NCBI GenBank assembly: GCA_036362985.1
Contig: JAYGXS010000003.1
Span: forward strand, 38,951,503-39,015,502
Direction of reading: 5' to 3'
Source: Ligula intestinalis
Lineage: Eukaryota; Platyhelminthes; Cestoda; Diphyllobothriidea; Diphyllobothriidae
Length of the DNA: 64,000 nt
Numbering within the stretch: the first letter of the stretch is position 1; each line of letters starts with the position of its first letter. The notes below the pieces were generated by a model that was not told where the DNA came from, made no database searches, and saw only the letters and a list, made by a program, of their open reading frames with translations. This document shows, in pieces, positions 56,201-62,880 of this stretch. The position numbers were made by a program, and so were the translations under genes.

Positions 56201-59200
56201 TGGCAAACTTATCCCAGGAAAGGGAGCGCCCAGTAAATGAATAAGTCCAATTCTCAGAGGAATAGGGCCAGAAGCCTTAGTTATAAAGCCCGGCAAGATT
56301 TCGAGCGTTGTCTGATTTCCGATGCAACTACATTAGGCAACACAATCGAAACAGAATCTCCATTCCTTCGATAAAAATGGGTGACGACGTTGAACTTTGC
56401 GGGGTCAGCAAAAAGGCCAAATTCAGTGCGCACCACTACAAGAGGCAGACGCCCAGATGGATATGGGTGTGTGGATTATGCCGCCAGCAAAGCCATTGCT
56501 TCACTTCTCGAAAGTAGCCATCTGTGCACTCTGAAACTTGCATCTTATCAAAAGGGCTTTGCAGAATTTGGAACAAGTATGCTTCACTAAGGCCCTGAAG
56601 ACGTTCGTACGACAGCAACCATAAATTGCCATTCGGGTCTGGAGACCATAGACCGCATGGCCGTTGAAAAAAGTACTAATTCGGACAACCAAGCTAGTCT
56701 ATGGCCAAGGCTCACTGTCTAACGAAACACGGCTGTCCAATCGTGATCTCTGCCCTTTGGATTACACATAGCCATGGGGCGACCTGACACAAGTATTTCG
56801 GAGATTGTGGGGTCAGGAATGTTTTTTTATATTCAGTGACTTCTTTAAGCTGGCTACAACTACCGGCTTGCGAGAGCAACCTATAAAAACGCCTACAACT
56901 GGGGCGAGACGTAATACAAGCATGTTTTTCTTCCCAAATATATTGATTAAATCCTGTAATGCTTTGCCCGCGAACTTAAATTCTTCAGGTTGCGAAAATT
57001 CCCATCACAGAAATCCGAAGAGTATTTGGCTAGCATACGCATACTTTCAATAAATTCTCATCAGGCTATTACATTTATATGGGAGGGGGGTAAAGCGTAT
57101 AAGGTAAAATTGTAGGCAATTACGTTCAACGTTACAGGCAAATTAGTCCGGGGGATAGAGTAGGGGGTGAGGTAGTAACAGGCGGCTAATTAAGCGGTAA
57201 GGTTAGGGAGAAGGGGGGGGTGGTGGAAGAGGAGAGGAGGCTTGGGGAAATGCCGGTAGCTAGGTGGCCGTTGGCCATGCTAAGCTTGGGGCTTGCAGCA
57301 GGTTCTTCTGCGTGCACAAAAGTGGCTTCCTCAACCGGATAGCAGTTGCTTCTGCTGTTGCCAACAGTCGCTGGCCCAGTGACTTAGGGTAGCTTGGTAG
57401 GACCTTGTAGATCACCCTGAAGGCTTCGTTGGGGTCCACCTGATGTCCGGAATCCACCATATGCGCTAGGATAGAGCTGTTAATGGTTCTGTTGGTATTG
57501 AAATCACCCTTCCTTAGCCATTGTGGGAGGTGTTCCTTTATTCTTTTGGATAGGCGCCGACTCGTGCGACCAATAAAACTTGCTCCACAGGAGCAAGCAA
57601 AGGAGTAGACACACATGGAGGTGGTCTGAGTCGGTAATCTGTCCTTACCTTCCCCATGGAAGACTGGGTTAGTTGAGAATAGTACCCGAACTCTCGCTGC
57701 TGGGAAAGTTCGTGATACGGCATTCTCAAGGCGTCTTCAGGAGTTCACCTGTCGCGTCTCCTCGAAAGGGCACTTTGAGAAATAATGTTTTCTTCACAAC
57801 AGTGAGTGTTGTGGGTTTCCTTTCTTTAGTAGCCATATTCTTGGTGATGAATTTCTCAGGATATCCGTTCTCACGGAGGAAGTCCTGGATTCTCTTGAGT
57901 TCCTCTTCAGTAGTGTCTTCAGAGCAAATATTCCTAGCTCTTTGCATTAAGCAACGAACTAGATTTCGCTTCTGTTGGAGAGGTACGAAACTGTTAAAGT
58001 TCGTATATTGTCCAGACCAGGTTTTCTATACACGCTCCTTCGGACGCTACCGTCGGGTCTACGACTAAGGAGAACGTCCAAGAAGGGGAGAGAACCTGCT
58101 GTTTCCATCTCCAACGTGAACTTTATGGAAGGATGGGCTTGATTGACCGCACTTAAGAGCGCGTCTCCATCGGTTTCATTTGTGGCAATCACGAAGATAT
58201 CGTCCACGTAACGACCGTAGTGCTTTAACTCGTGGATCTGATCGCTAAGTTGATGTTTTTCTAGCTTTCCCGTGAATATGTCAGCCAAAAGTGGTCCCAG
58301 AGGCGAGCCCATGGCAACGCCATCTATTTGTCTGTATATTTGGCCGTGAAAAAGGAACTGCACGTTCAGTGTGCACTTCAGTAGTAGTTCCTTTAGTGCA
58401 TTCGTCGGTATTCCTATTTCTAGTTGATTTGTCAATAGGAATTCGCAGATGTATTCGACTGTTTCGGTAACCGGGACGTTTTGAAACAGCGAGGAGACGT
58501 CTAGGGAGAACATTCTCATGCCGTTTAAGTTCACATCTTTGATCTCATCGACAAATTCAAACGTGTCTCGATAGCTCCGTGGTGCTAGTTGATGCTGCAA
58601 AGGCTTGAGTTTCGCCACCAACCATTTTGCTATCGCGTGATACGGTGAATTGCGCATGTCCAGAATCGGACGAACTGGCAGGCCCTCCTTATGGATCTTT
58701 GGTAGACCATACAAACGGGGGATGTACGTGCCTACTGGTCAGAGGCCTTCGAAGTCCCGGTCGCTTATGAAACCTCGCGTGTGGAGTCTTCGTAAGCAGT
58801 CGGTCAGTTGGGCCTCTACTTCTTCTGTGCGATCTTTTTCTTTGTCAACTTTCTTGAATTTTGTCTGATCTGATAGGATCGTTTGCATCTTCTTTATGTA
58901 GTCCGACCTTTCCATTAAAACGACACCGCTTCCTTTGTCCGGTCTAGTGACCAGGATTTCTGTGTTCCGTCGCAGTTCTTTTAACTTTTCTAGATGCTTT
59001 TTGTCAATAATCCAAGGTTTGTAGGTCTCCTATTGAGGTACTGGTAACTGCAGTTGGACACTTTCTGCAGAGCTGGGTTTTAAATCATAAGTTTGGTTGT
59101 AGAGATTCTCAAATTGGGTTTCTAGTTCTAACTGATCGACCTTTCGAGAAGGTATGCAGAACTTCGGACCCACAGATAGTGCTTCAAGTAACGTCTTATC

Positions 59201-61519
59201 AAGCGTCATGGAGGTGTAGTTGTGCACGTAGCTTTGCTTGTGGCTTCTTTTCTTGCACTCTTTGTAGGAGTGACGCTCTCTGTGTGTCCCCACGCTTCTT
59301 TCCTATGGTCTGCGTGTAGCTGATGAATTCTCGTCTTTCTTCGTCTGTTAGGCTGTCTAGAACGGCAGAGCGTTGGCATACATGACGCTCTAGTTCTCCA
59401 ATCTTTATGTGAGTGCTTTCAAGCTGGTTCTCAGCATATCGTCTCAAGGTTTCAGTGGTTGTAACCGTCCGAGTCCGCCGTAGTGCTCTCCAGTAGTCAC
59501 TTGGATATTCATTCCTCTCAATGCAGTCCTGAATCAACTTAGCCACTACTCTCGCCTCAACAAGTTTGGTGTTGAAGCGCAGGTACCCATTGAGTGCCCT
59601 TAACACCGAGGGATCCTTGGATTGTTTTAAGGTTGCGAAAATTCCTATCACAGAAATCCGAAGAGTATTTGGCTAGCATACGTATACTTTCAATAAATTC
59701 TCATCAGGCCATTAAATTTATATGGGAGGGGGGTAAAGCGTAAAAGGTAAAATTGTAGGCAATTACGTTCAACGTTACAGGCAAATTAGTCCGGGGGATA
59801 GAGTAGGGGGTGAGGTAGTAACAGGCGGCTAATTAAGCGGTAAGGTTAGGGAGAAGGGGGGGGTGGTGGAAGAGGAGAGGAGGCTTGGGGAAATGCCGGT
59901 AGCTAGGTGGCCGTTGGCCATGCTAAGCTTGGGGCTTGCAGCAGGTTCTTCTGCGTGCACAAAAGTGGCACAAATCGGCTTCCTCTTCATCTGCAGACAC
60001 CTTTAAGTGGAAGCTTGACCAGTCCAGCCATACGTAGGTACCACCACGCAATCCTAGCCTCACACATTTTCCTCTTTGTATCTTTCCCTGAACGCTAAAC
60101 GCGAGCAAGCACACCATTCTGCGTTTCAGTTACCAGTGGACGACGTCGTTTCGCGAAGCCTACTCTGACAAGTGTTTTAAAGATAATGTAACTACCAGCA
60201 TACATGTTTCAATTACACGTCCGATGGGTCTTACATTCAGAGATCATATAAGTGCTCATGGGAGTGAATTTTTGTGTTTGCCGACGTTTCGGAGAGTTCT
60301 TTTCCAAAGAATTGAAACATATTGCGGCACACCAGCTGACAGAAGAGCTGAACAGCAATACCTTCACGAACTCTTTCGAGTTAATGCATACCCGAAGTCC
60401 TTTATCAAACAAAGCAAGCGCCGAGTGAATATACGATGGCCGAAAGAACAGCAATCCGAAGTGTGGACGGCAATTTCCTACATAAAAGGAGCCTCCGAAG
60501 TAGTCTTTTGCCTGTTAAAACCCTCTGGAGTAGGCATGGCCTATCGACCTCAGTCGATAATACGCCACCGTGTGATGCAACCTTAAGACAGACTGCCTTG
60601 TACTGAAACTCTTGCAGTTATCTACAACATACATTTCAAAGATGGGGATTGCAATTGCGTTGAAGAAGCGAAATAAAAATTGCAGATCCGCCTACAAGAA
60701 CACAAATTAGCGGCTCGGAGGCCAGACCCATACTCGCAGCACACATCGGAGAGACTGGCCACAACTTAGATGTTCAAAGAGCGACCATCGTAGGTCGAGG
60801 AACCTCAAAAGTCTATAGACTGACGCTTGAGGCATGGTACTCAGATGCCCACCAAGCATCTATACTTTACTGCGGTTTACAAAGTCCTGCGCCATTACAC
60901 GAATAAAGCACATGGCAAGGTCAAACCGAACTTAAGTATTGTGAGCAACTATGAACACACTAGGAACCGTGGACACAAGGCACTACACTTATTCCCGTAA
61001 ACGTATGCCAAAACCCAGGGACCAGGTAGCCAAATGAGGAAAAATCAATCAGCCCACGGCCGACGCGTACAGCTACAACGTCACATTGCTGACAGATAAC
61101 GGCAGTTTACGCTTTGACAAAGGAGAGCCGCCCCAGCTGGCTGAAACGTCAGCGAACACAAACTTATTCCGGTGAGCGCTAGTATAAGTTCTGGTTCTTA
61201 TTTCGGAATCCGTACTTCTGCAAACTTGGTTATAATATTCTGAAAACGCTTACATGCCTGCATTCCCCCTAAAATAAACTAAAGATTAGATATTTTTCAG
61301 TCACTTACTCATCGGACGAGTGTGGTTCTTCTACTTTGCAGCTTGGATCATACACGTACCGGCACAAAAATGGGGGGCACTACGTTGTTACTTCAGGTAC
61401 GTGTCTGAGATTATTTTTCTTCCCCAAATAATTTAGGTATCCTTGTGATCAGTCTGTTTCTATTGTGGCAAAGCATATTTTACTTTCGCATGCCCGTCAG
61501 TACAATCGCTTCGAAGTAG
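38065..61519 (+). CDS. PIP4P: TMEM55/PIP4P-type zinc-ribbon, two-transmembrane protein (five exons)
   Basis: Exons 38065-38277, 47247-47511, 51668-51870, 61342-61396 and 61437-61519 join in phases 0, 1, 0, 1 into 272 codons plus TAG. The human proteins are about 257-277 residues. The protein has cysteine pairs at 44/47, 64/67, 85/87, 102/107, 170/173 and 191/194, the conserved EAT-PI junction at residues 69-73, a CPRENCRR block (102-109), a GG-x-Y motif before the second membrane segment, membrane segments at about 209-229 and 241-262, and a short tail. Vertebrate members sit in late endosomes and lysosomes, were described as phosphatidylinositol-4,5-bisphosphate 4-phosphatases, and recruit motor adaptors. 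Here the residues aligned to the catalytic Cys and Arg of the described C-x5-R are Met93 and Ile99, so phosphatase activity is doubtful. Introns are 8969, 4156, 9471 and 40 nt long. The N-terminus could extend into an unseen upstream exon. The identity rests on my recall of the family. Confidence 0.88.
38278..40500. other. Intron 1, repeat-free part
   Basis: Nothing coding. AT-rich, with no element that I can identify before the SINE head at 40.55 kb. Confidence 0.45.
40540..40600 (-). mobile_element. tRNA-derived SINE head, decayed
   Basis: On the minus strand TAGCGCAGCGGTTAGCATCG (40548-40567) is a good Pol III A-box region of a tRNA-like head. No clear B-box follows at the usual distance. 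Confidence 0.45.
40690..41700 (+). pseudogene. CR1-like ORF1 with 48-residue tandem repeats, one stop
   Basis: It starts at an ATG with a heptad-like Lys/Leu/Met-rich N-terminus (MENMKKLLQQTIAAMEKV) that may form a coiled coil. Then come three tandem units of 48-50 codons (40848-41285) and a C-terminal domain with RPRPLKVVFKNKENVQVILS, FQPDYCLEERLKRRELVAEL and GLKIFNGKIIQK. A TAG at 40945-40947 in the first repeat breaks the frame; otherwise it would have 336 codons. The protein most likely binds the element RNA. The end overlaps the ORF2 frame. Confidence 0.85.
40848..41285 (+). repeat. Three tandem 144-150-bp units in ORF1
   Basis: Units start with TTCA(G/T)ACAG at 40848, 40992 and 41136, and a partial fourth start lies at 41286. 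Spacings are 144, 144 and 150 bp, all multiples of three. Each unit encodes D-Q-A-(V/I)-T, an SSS-R/G-P/S-TA-(A/E)-K stretch and VVQG(L/F)-(Q/K)-E. Confidence 0.88.
41650..43244 (+). pseudogene. CR1-like endonuclease and RT N-terminal part
   Basis: The open frame from about 41650 overlaps ORF1. Endonuclease: LKCMYTNAQSLLSKLDELKI, CITETWLSTKVGD, FRKDRVGRQGGGVLIYV, DIMVVYRPPSS, MGDFNAPHIDWN, CLDLVLTKAP and LGKSDHVVLQWEYS. Linker: NIWRGDFTQM, RPRWLPPKLKREVNRKG. RT entry: LLQLKGTKSSGSDEIPAKLF, WKAAWISPIHKSESRATANT. It is closed by TGA at 43242-43244, where related copies read NNYRPVSLT (a CGA-to-TGA change). Confidence 0.9.
43245..44580 (+). pseudogene. CR1-like RT palm, thumb and C-terminus
   Basis: PVSLTSISCKLMERIV and KQHGFRRGRSCLTNQLY follow in the first frame. 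Then 43391-43678: VFVDIKKAFDTVPHQRLLYK, SGVPQGSVLGSILFLLYIDD. The catalytic block near 43708 reads FADE followed by a stop. 43813-44172: the KVEAQKDLEVWFTPSLKP, VFGTFVRPQLEFAIQAWRPW blocks. 44115-44426: LVRGQRNLPYEPRFVNPDLF, the SRLRGHPLKLRVTGARLDPR and FFFSKRVI blocks, then after a stop AWNALPAEIVMSPSVDVFKA. Frames change at about 43250-43390, 43690-43810 and 44130. Confidence 0.88.
45007..45083 (+). promoter_or_regulatory. ENE-like structure, copy 3
   Basis: Lower helix GACAG (45007-45011) with CTGTC (45079-45083), 5 of 5. Five T. Upper helix CTCCTAA (45017-45023) with TTAGGAG (45064-45070), 7 of 7. Then six T and CA. It lies in the 3' UTR about 440 bp after the ORF2 end and about 200 bp before the tail. 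Confidence 0.62.
45300..47246. other. Intron 1, right part
   Basis: A 231-codon open frame on the minus strand (45371-46066) has no domain that I recognise. It overlaps a GT-rich stretch (45850-45895), so I do not call it a gene. The acceptor of exon 2 is CACCAG at 47246. Confidence 0.45.
47247..47511 (+). CDS. PIP4P: PIP4P exon 2
   Basis: Residues 72-159 and the first base of 160. It reads PIRWPPREKVFYRCHCHALI, then CPRENCRRLL, followed by a charged linker (about residues 112-159) that is longer than in vertebrates. The donor is A|GTAAGA at 47512, phase 1. Confidence 0.85.
47512..51667. other. Intron 2
   Basis: 4156 bp without identifiable elements. The intron ends in a long pyrimidine tract (51642-51667, CCTTCCCTCC then CTCTAG). 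Confidence 0.6.
51668..51870 (+). CDS. PIP4P: PIP4P exon 3
   Basis: Residues 160-227: EMQCGACSRLSYLGP, STCVRCQFCGRFTSL (second zinc ribbon), then FPNRRALGFLQLSILALVFA, the first membrane segment after an Arg pair. The donor is TCG|GTAAGC at 51871, phase 0. The open frame running on past 51870 is intron read-through. Confidence 0.85.
52290..52447 (-). mobile_element. tRNA-derived SINE, minus strand
   Basis: On the minus strand the A-box region CCATGGTTAGAGCA (52426-52439) is followed by a perfect B-box GGTTCGAGCC (52391-52400). The body runs left through a TGGCTTTTTAGCC-like region; a similar body piece (GGCCATTC) is found near 53300. Confidence 0.65.
52525..52870 (+). mobile_element. tRNA-derived SINE with hammerhead-like motif
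   Basis: The A-box region TGTGTTAGAGCGTCGG (52543-52557), an anticodon-loop-like ACTTCCAA and a weak B-box GGATTGAAGTT (52579-52589) give a tRNA-like head, perhaps from tRNA-Gly(TCC). A body with GTTCCCTTTGTCTTTGTCGG follows; a similar piece lies near 54540. A hammerhead-like fold lies at 52784-52831. This recalls the Sm-alpha type of SINE in schistosomes, which has a Pol III promoter and a ribozyme. Confidence 0.6.
52784..52831 (+). ncRNA. Candidate hammerhead ribozyme in a SINE
   Basis: CTGATGA (52788-52794), helix II GGT/ACC plus two more pairs with one mismatch and one bulged T (52795), GAAA (52814-52817), helix III AGC-TCAG-GCT (52817-52826), cleavage after A52827. Helix I GTGT (52784-52787) with ATAC (52828-52831), including one G-U pair. 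All core bases are present apart from the bulge. Confidence 0.42.
52982..53055 (-). mobile_element. tRNA-derived SINE head, minus strand
   Basis: On the minus strand TAGTTGATTAGCATGTTGGC (53022-53041) as A-box region and AGTTCGAATCT (52982-52992) as B-box, at tRNA-like spacing. Confidence 0.55.
53100..56300. other. Intron 3, mostly unassigned
   Basis: Scattered SINE body pieces (near 53300 and 54520-54600), a (CA)n run at 54771-54786 and an (AGT)n run at 56158-56176. A 270-bp plus-strand frame (54824-55093) has no recognised family. No exon signals fit the host gene here. Confidence 0.45.
56340..56987 (+). mobile_element. CR1-like element, RT thumb to C-terminus (interrupted by a PLE)
   Basis: In several frames: a thumb block with EFAIWVWRP near 56625, TKLVYGQGSLSNETRLSNRD (about 56690), GDLTQVFRRLWGQECFFIFS (56775), then FFKLATTTGLREQPIKTPTT and NALPANLNSS. 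It ends at 56987 and resumes at 59984. Confidence 0.78.
56988..57326 (-). repeat. Pseudo-LTR, downstream copy
   Basis: Matches 59631-59969 at nearly every base, with a few substitutions and one small length difference. On the minus strand it begins inside the last coding residues of the PLE protein (stop at 57260). It holds a G-run (57209-57217). Confidence 0.92.
57027..57068 (-). ncRNA. Hammerhead ribozyme motif, downstream pseudo-LTR
   Basis: Minus strand: TAGC, CTGATGA (57058-57064), a weak AT-rich helix II, GAAA, helix III AGTAT-GCGT-ATGCT (five pairs), cleavage triplet CTA, then GCCA. Helix I has one C-A mismatch compared with the upstream copy. Confidence 0.68.
57260..57950 (-). pseudogene. 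PLE connecting region and GIY-YIG endonuclease
   Basis: 57726-57947: CLMQRARNICSEDTTEE-like start, IQDFLRENGYPEKFITKNM, then LFLKVPFRGDATGELL and a stop. Another frame (57260-57616) holds the nuclease: CVYSFACSCGASFIGRTSRR, LSKRIKEHLPQWL, then ILAHMVDSGHQVDPNEAFR and LLATAEATAIRLRKPLL. The Glu in the ATAEA segment is the probable metal ligand. The nuclease would cut target DNA. Confidence 0.85.
57959..59025 (-). pseudogene. PLE reverse transcriptase
   Basis: PDKGSGVVLMERSDYIKKM near 58920, then after a stop at about 58740 MYGLPKIHKEGLPVRPILDM, MFSLDVSSLFQNVPVTE, GVAMGSPLGPLLADIFTG, the catalytic RYVDDIFVIA (about 58200) and SLPFLDVLLSRRPDGSV. Stops at about 59030 and 58740 are single-base changes in one frame; the frame is lost at 57959. 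These are the standard blocks of Penelope RT. Confidence 0.88.
59030..59651 (-). pseudogene. PLE N-terminal domain
   Basis: 59199-59651: an Arg/Glu/Leu-rich region (RFNTKLVEARVVAKLIQDCI) that is probably helical, up to GKKRGDTQRASLLQRV. A frameshift leads to 59030-59293: DKTLLEALSVGPKFCIPSRK, ELETQFENLYNQT. The SVGPKFCIP block is typical of this PLE subfamily before RT. The frame is open into the pseudo-LTR; the start codon is not certain. Confidence 0.72.
59631..59969 (-). repeat. Pseudo-LTR, upstream copy
   Basis: Direct repeat of 56988-57326. A few more matching bases (GAGGAAGCC on the minus strand) lie beyond a 10-bp insertion at its outer end. Confidence 0.92.
59670..59711 (-). ncRNA. 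Hammerhead ribozyme motif, upstream pseudo-LTR
   Basis: Minus strand: TGGC (helix I, 4 pairs with GCCA), CTGATGA (59701-59707), GAATTTATT as a weak helix II, GAAA (59688-59691), helix III AGTAT-ACGT-ATGCT (five pairs with one G-U), then CTA with cleavage before G59673. All conserved core bases are in place. Hammerheads are known in the pseudo-LTRs of PLEs. Confidence 0.75.
59984..60035 (+). mobile_element. CR1-like element resumed after the PLE
   Basis: After the TCTTCA duplication the frame continues with SADTFKWKLDQSSHT and a stop, as in the C-terminal ends of related copies (a DVFKANLDR-like block). Confidence 0.7.
60270..61170 (+). mobile_element. Penelope-like element, C-terminal fragment
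   Basis: The frame at about 60270-60584 aligns with residues 505-606 of the 16.7-kb PLE: LFQRIETYCGTPADRRAEQQ, YPKSFIKQSKRR, AISYIKGASEVVF and MAYRPQSIIRHRVMQP, then a stop. A decayed GIY-YIG part follows (LQIRLQEHKLA near 60690). It ends with CTGAAACGTCAGC near 61140, as in the 3' end of the 16.7-kb frame (about 19232). It lies about 170 bp before exon 4 of the host gene. Confidence 0.75.
61342..61396 (+). CDS. PIP4P: PIP4P exon 4
   Basis: Residues 228-245 plus one base: LGSYTYRHKNGGHYVVTS. The G-G-x-Y between the two membrane segments is conserved in the family. Acceptor TTTGCAG at 61341, donor CAG|GTACGT at 61397, phase 1. Confidence 0.85.
61437..61519 (+). CDS. PIP4P: PIP4P exon 5 (last)
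   Basis: Residues 246-272 and TAG: GILVISLFLLWQSIFYF is the second membrane segment, followed by a short cytosolic tail. The preceding intron is only 40 nt. Other frames in this stretch are not compatible with phase 1. Confidence 0.85.
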
Positions 61520-61599
61520 TGATGCGGACAACAGCCTGTGACACGTACCAAACCAAACCCTCCCCACCTTACTGTCCAAACAACACGATATTGATGACA

Positions 61600-61605
61600 A
61601 ATAAA
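61600..61605 (+). promoter_or_regulatory. Poly(A) signal AATAAA
   Basis: AATAAA 81 nt after the stop codon of the PIP4P gene. Confidence 0.55.
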
Positions 61606-61619
61606 ATAAGGGACGCAGC

Positions 61620-62600
61620 TGTGATCACAGACTTTGGTTTATACAAGAAAGTATGAGAAGGCAAGTGATAGGTTAAAAAAACATTGCATCTAACTCCAGA
61701 AGAAAAATGCACATGTCAATGACAAGAAACGGGGCGTCGGAGGGATAAGAAATAGAAAAAAGGAAGCTACATCATGTGAATGTAGACGAACAACACAGAC
61801 AGTCACAAAACCAACAACAAATAGACCGACTATTCGTTTGCGGACGTATGCATGCCCTTATGGTCTTAGGAATGTAAGAAGGCGGGCAAATCGTCCACGA
61901 GGTTCGTTACTCACTGGTCTCATAGAGTCTTGGGTCCCTGAACGGCGTGATGATGGTCGCGTATCAAGACTAAGGAGCGAAGACAGTCGGTCTTCCGAAA
62001 ATTCCACGGGCTTCTGGAAGCCCTCTGTGAACGGAGAGTCATCACAACGTGTTGGATCCCTTGTGTCGGCTAAATCTAAACAGAACGAGCAAGGAGTGTA
62101 AAAGTAGACACCAGTGCGTAAAAAACGGACAAAATAAAAGATTAGTACGACCAGTAAAAATTTCTGGGATGCATAAGTCCATAAGACAATAGAGTCGCAA
62201 AATATCATACATTGGGGCTCGTCAATACATGGGGTTGCATTTGCACTGGTTGTTGAGGATGATGATGGCATTAAAATTCGAGAGGGCCATTCCAGTGTCC
62301 CTATATCTGTTACCAAACCTTTTAAATGGGAACTCGTTTCAACAGATTGCTTTTAAAAGGTATTAAAAACAATAGACCTTCTTAGGATAGGTAGTTGATA
62401 ATCAGTTTGAAGCTTTAATATTATAAACAGGAAATTTGTACACCAAGATAGTATCAACTGCTGCGGAGAGAAAATAATTGCAAAAGCGTTATGTGCCCTG
62501 CTTTTTAAGCCTACCAGTAGGATCAATTAATCGATATCCCCTAAATTCTGAATGGGGAAACAACACATTATAATTTGATCTAGAGTGCCGAAGATTAATC
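61620..62600. other. No supported feature
   Basis: AT-rich flank after the host gene. Open frames at 61838-62101 (+) and 61858-62316 (-) overlap each other and show no family signature. Confidence 0.4.
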
Positions 62601-62604
62601 GCGG

Positions 62605-62714
62605 TTAGTAGATAGGTGTACACCGATCAGTTACAGGGCACATCCGCCCTGGTTTTCGATGTCTTTGTGTGGTTCTTGCACCCACGAACTGATCGCTGTA
62701 CGCCTATCTACTAA
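62605..62714. repeat. 28-bp inverted repeat (fold-back, 110 nt)
   Basis: Arms 62605-62632 and 62687-62714 pair with two mismatches (TTAGTAGATAGG at the outer end). The 54-nt centre contains a second perfect hairpin, CAGGGC/GCCCTG at 62634-62651. Confidence 0.88.
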
Positions 62715-62744
62715 TGTATAGTCCCGATCAACAAAGAGACGTCA

Positions 62745-62880
62745 GGCCCGTTAGTTCAATGGTTAAGTCGTTCGCTTTTGACTAGAGAGGCGCAATTTCT
62801 AAACTTGAGTGTGGCGGAAATTTCCGCTGCTACACTGAAGTCTCTGTCTTACTGGTAAATTGTCCTTAAGTAATATAAAA
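62745..62880 (+). mobile_element. tRNA-derived SINE head
   Basis: GCCCGTTAGTTCAATGGTTAAG (split here only for reading: A-box region 62752-62770) looks like a tRNA 5' half. The B-box region (62795-62805, ATTTCTAAACT) is decayed. It is not a functional tRNA gene, because the T-arm and acceptor stem do not pair. Confidence 0.5.

Larger units (their letters stand above)
56988..59983 (-). mobile_element. Penelope-like element with direct-repeat pseudo-LTRs
   Basis: A 2996-bp insertion. The hexamer TCTTCA stands on both sides (56982-56987 and 59984-59989), and joining the flanks restores the CR1-like frame (NLNSS-SADTFKWKLD). The two ends are a direct repeat of about 338 bp (56988-57326 and 59631-59969), the pseudo-LTR arrangement of PLEs. 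It encodes an N-terminal domain, RT and GIY-YIG on the minus strand, broken by stops and frameshifts. It is from a different subfamily than the copy at 16.7 kb and closer to that at 26.7 kb. Confidence 0.9.

Noticed and set aside
62745..62815. tRNA gene
   Set aside because: The A-box half fits, but the T-arm and acceptor stem do not pair, so it is a SINE head rather than a tRNA gene.
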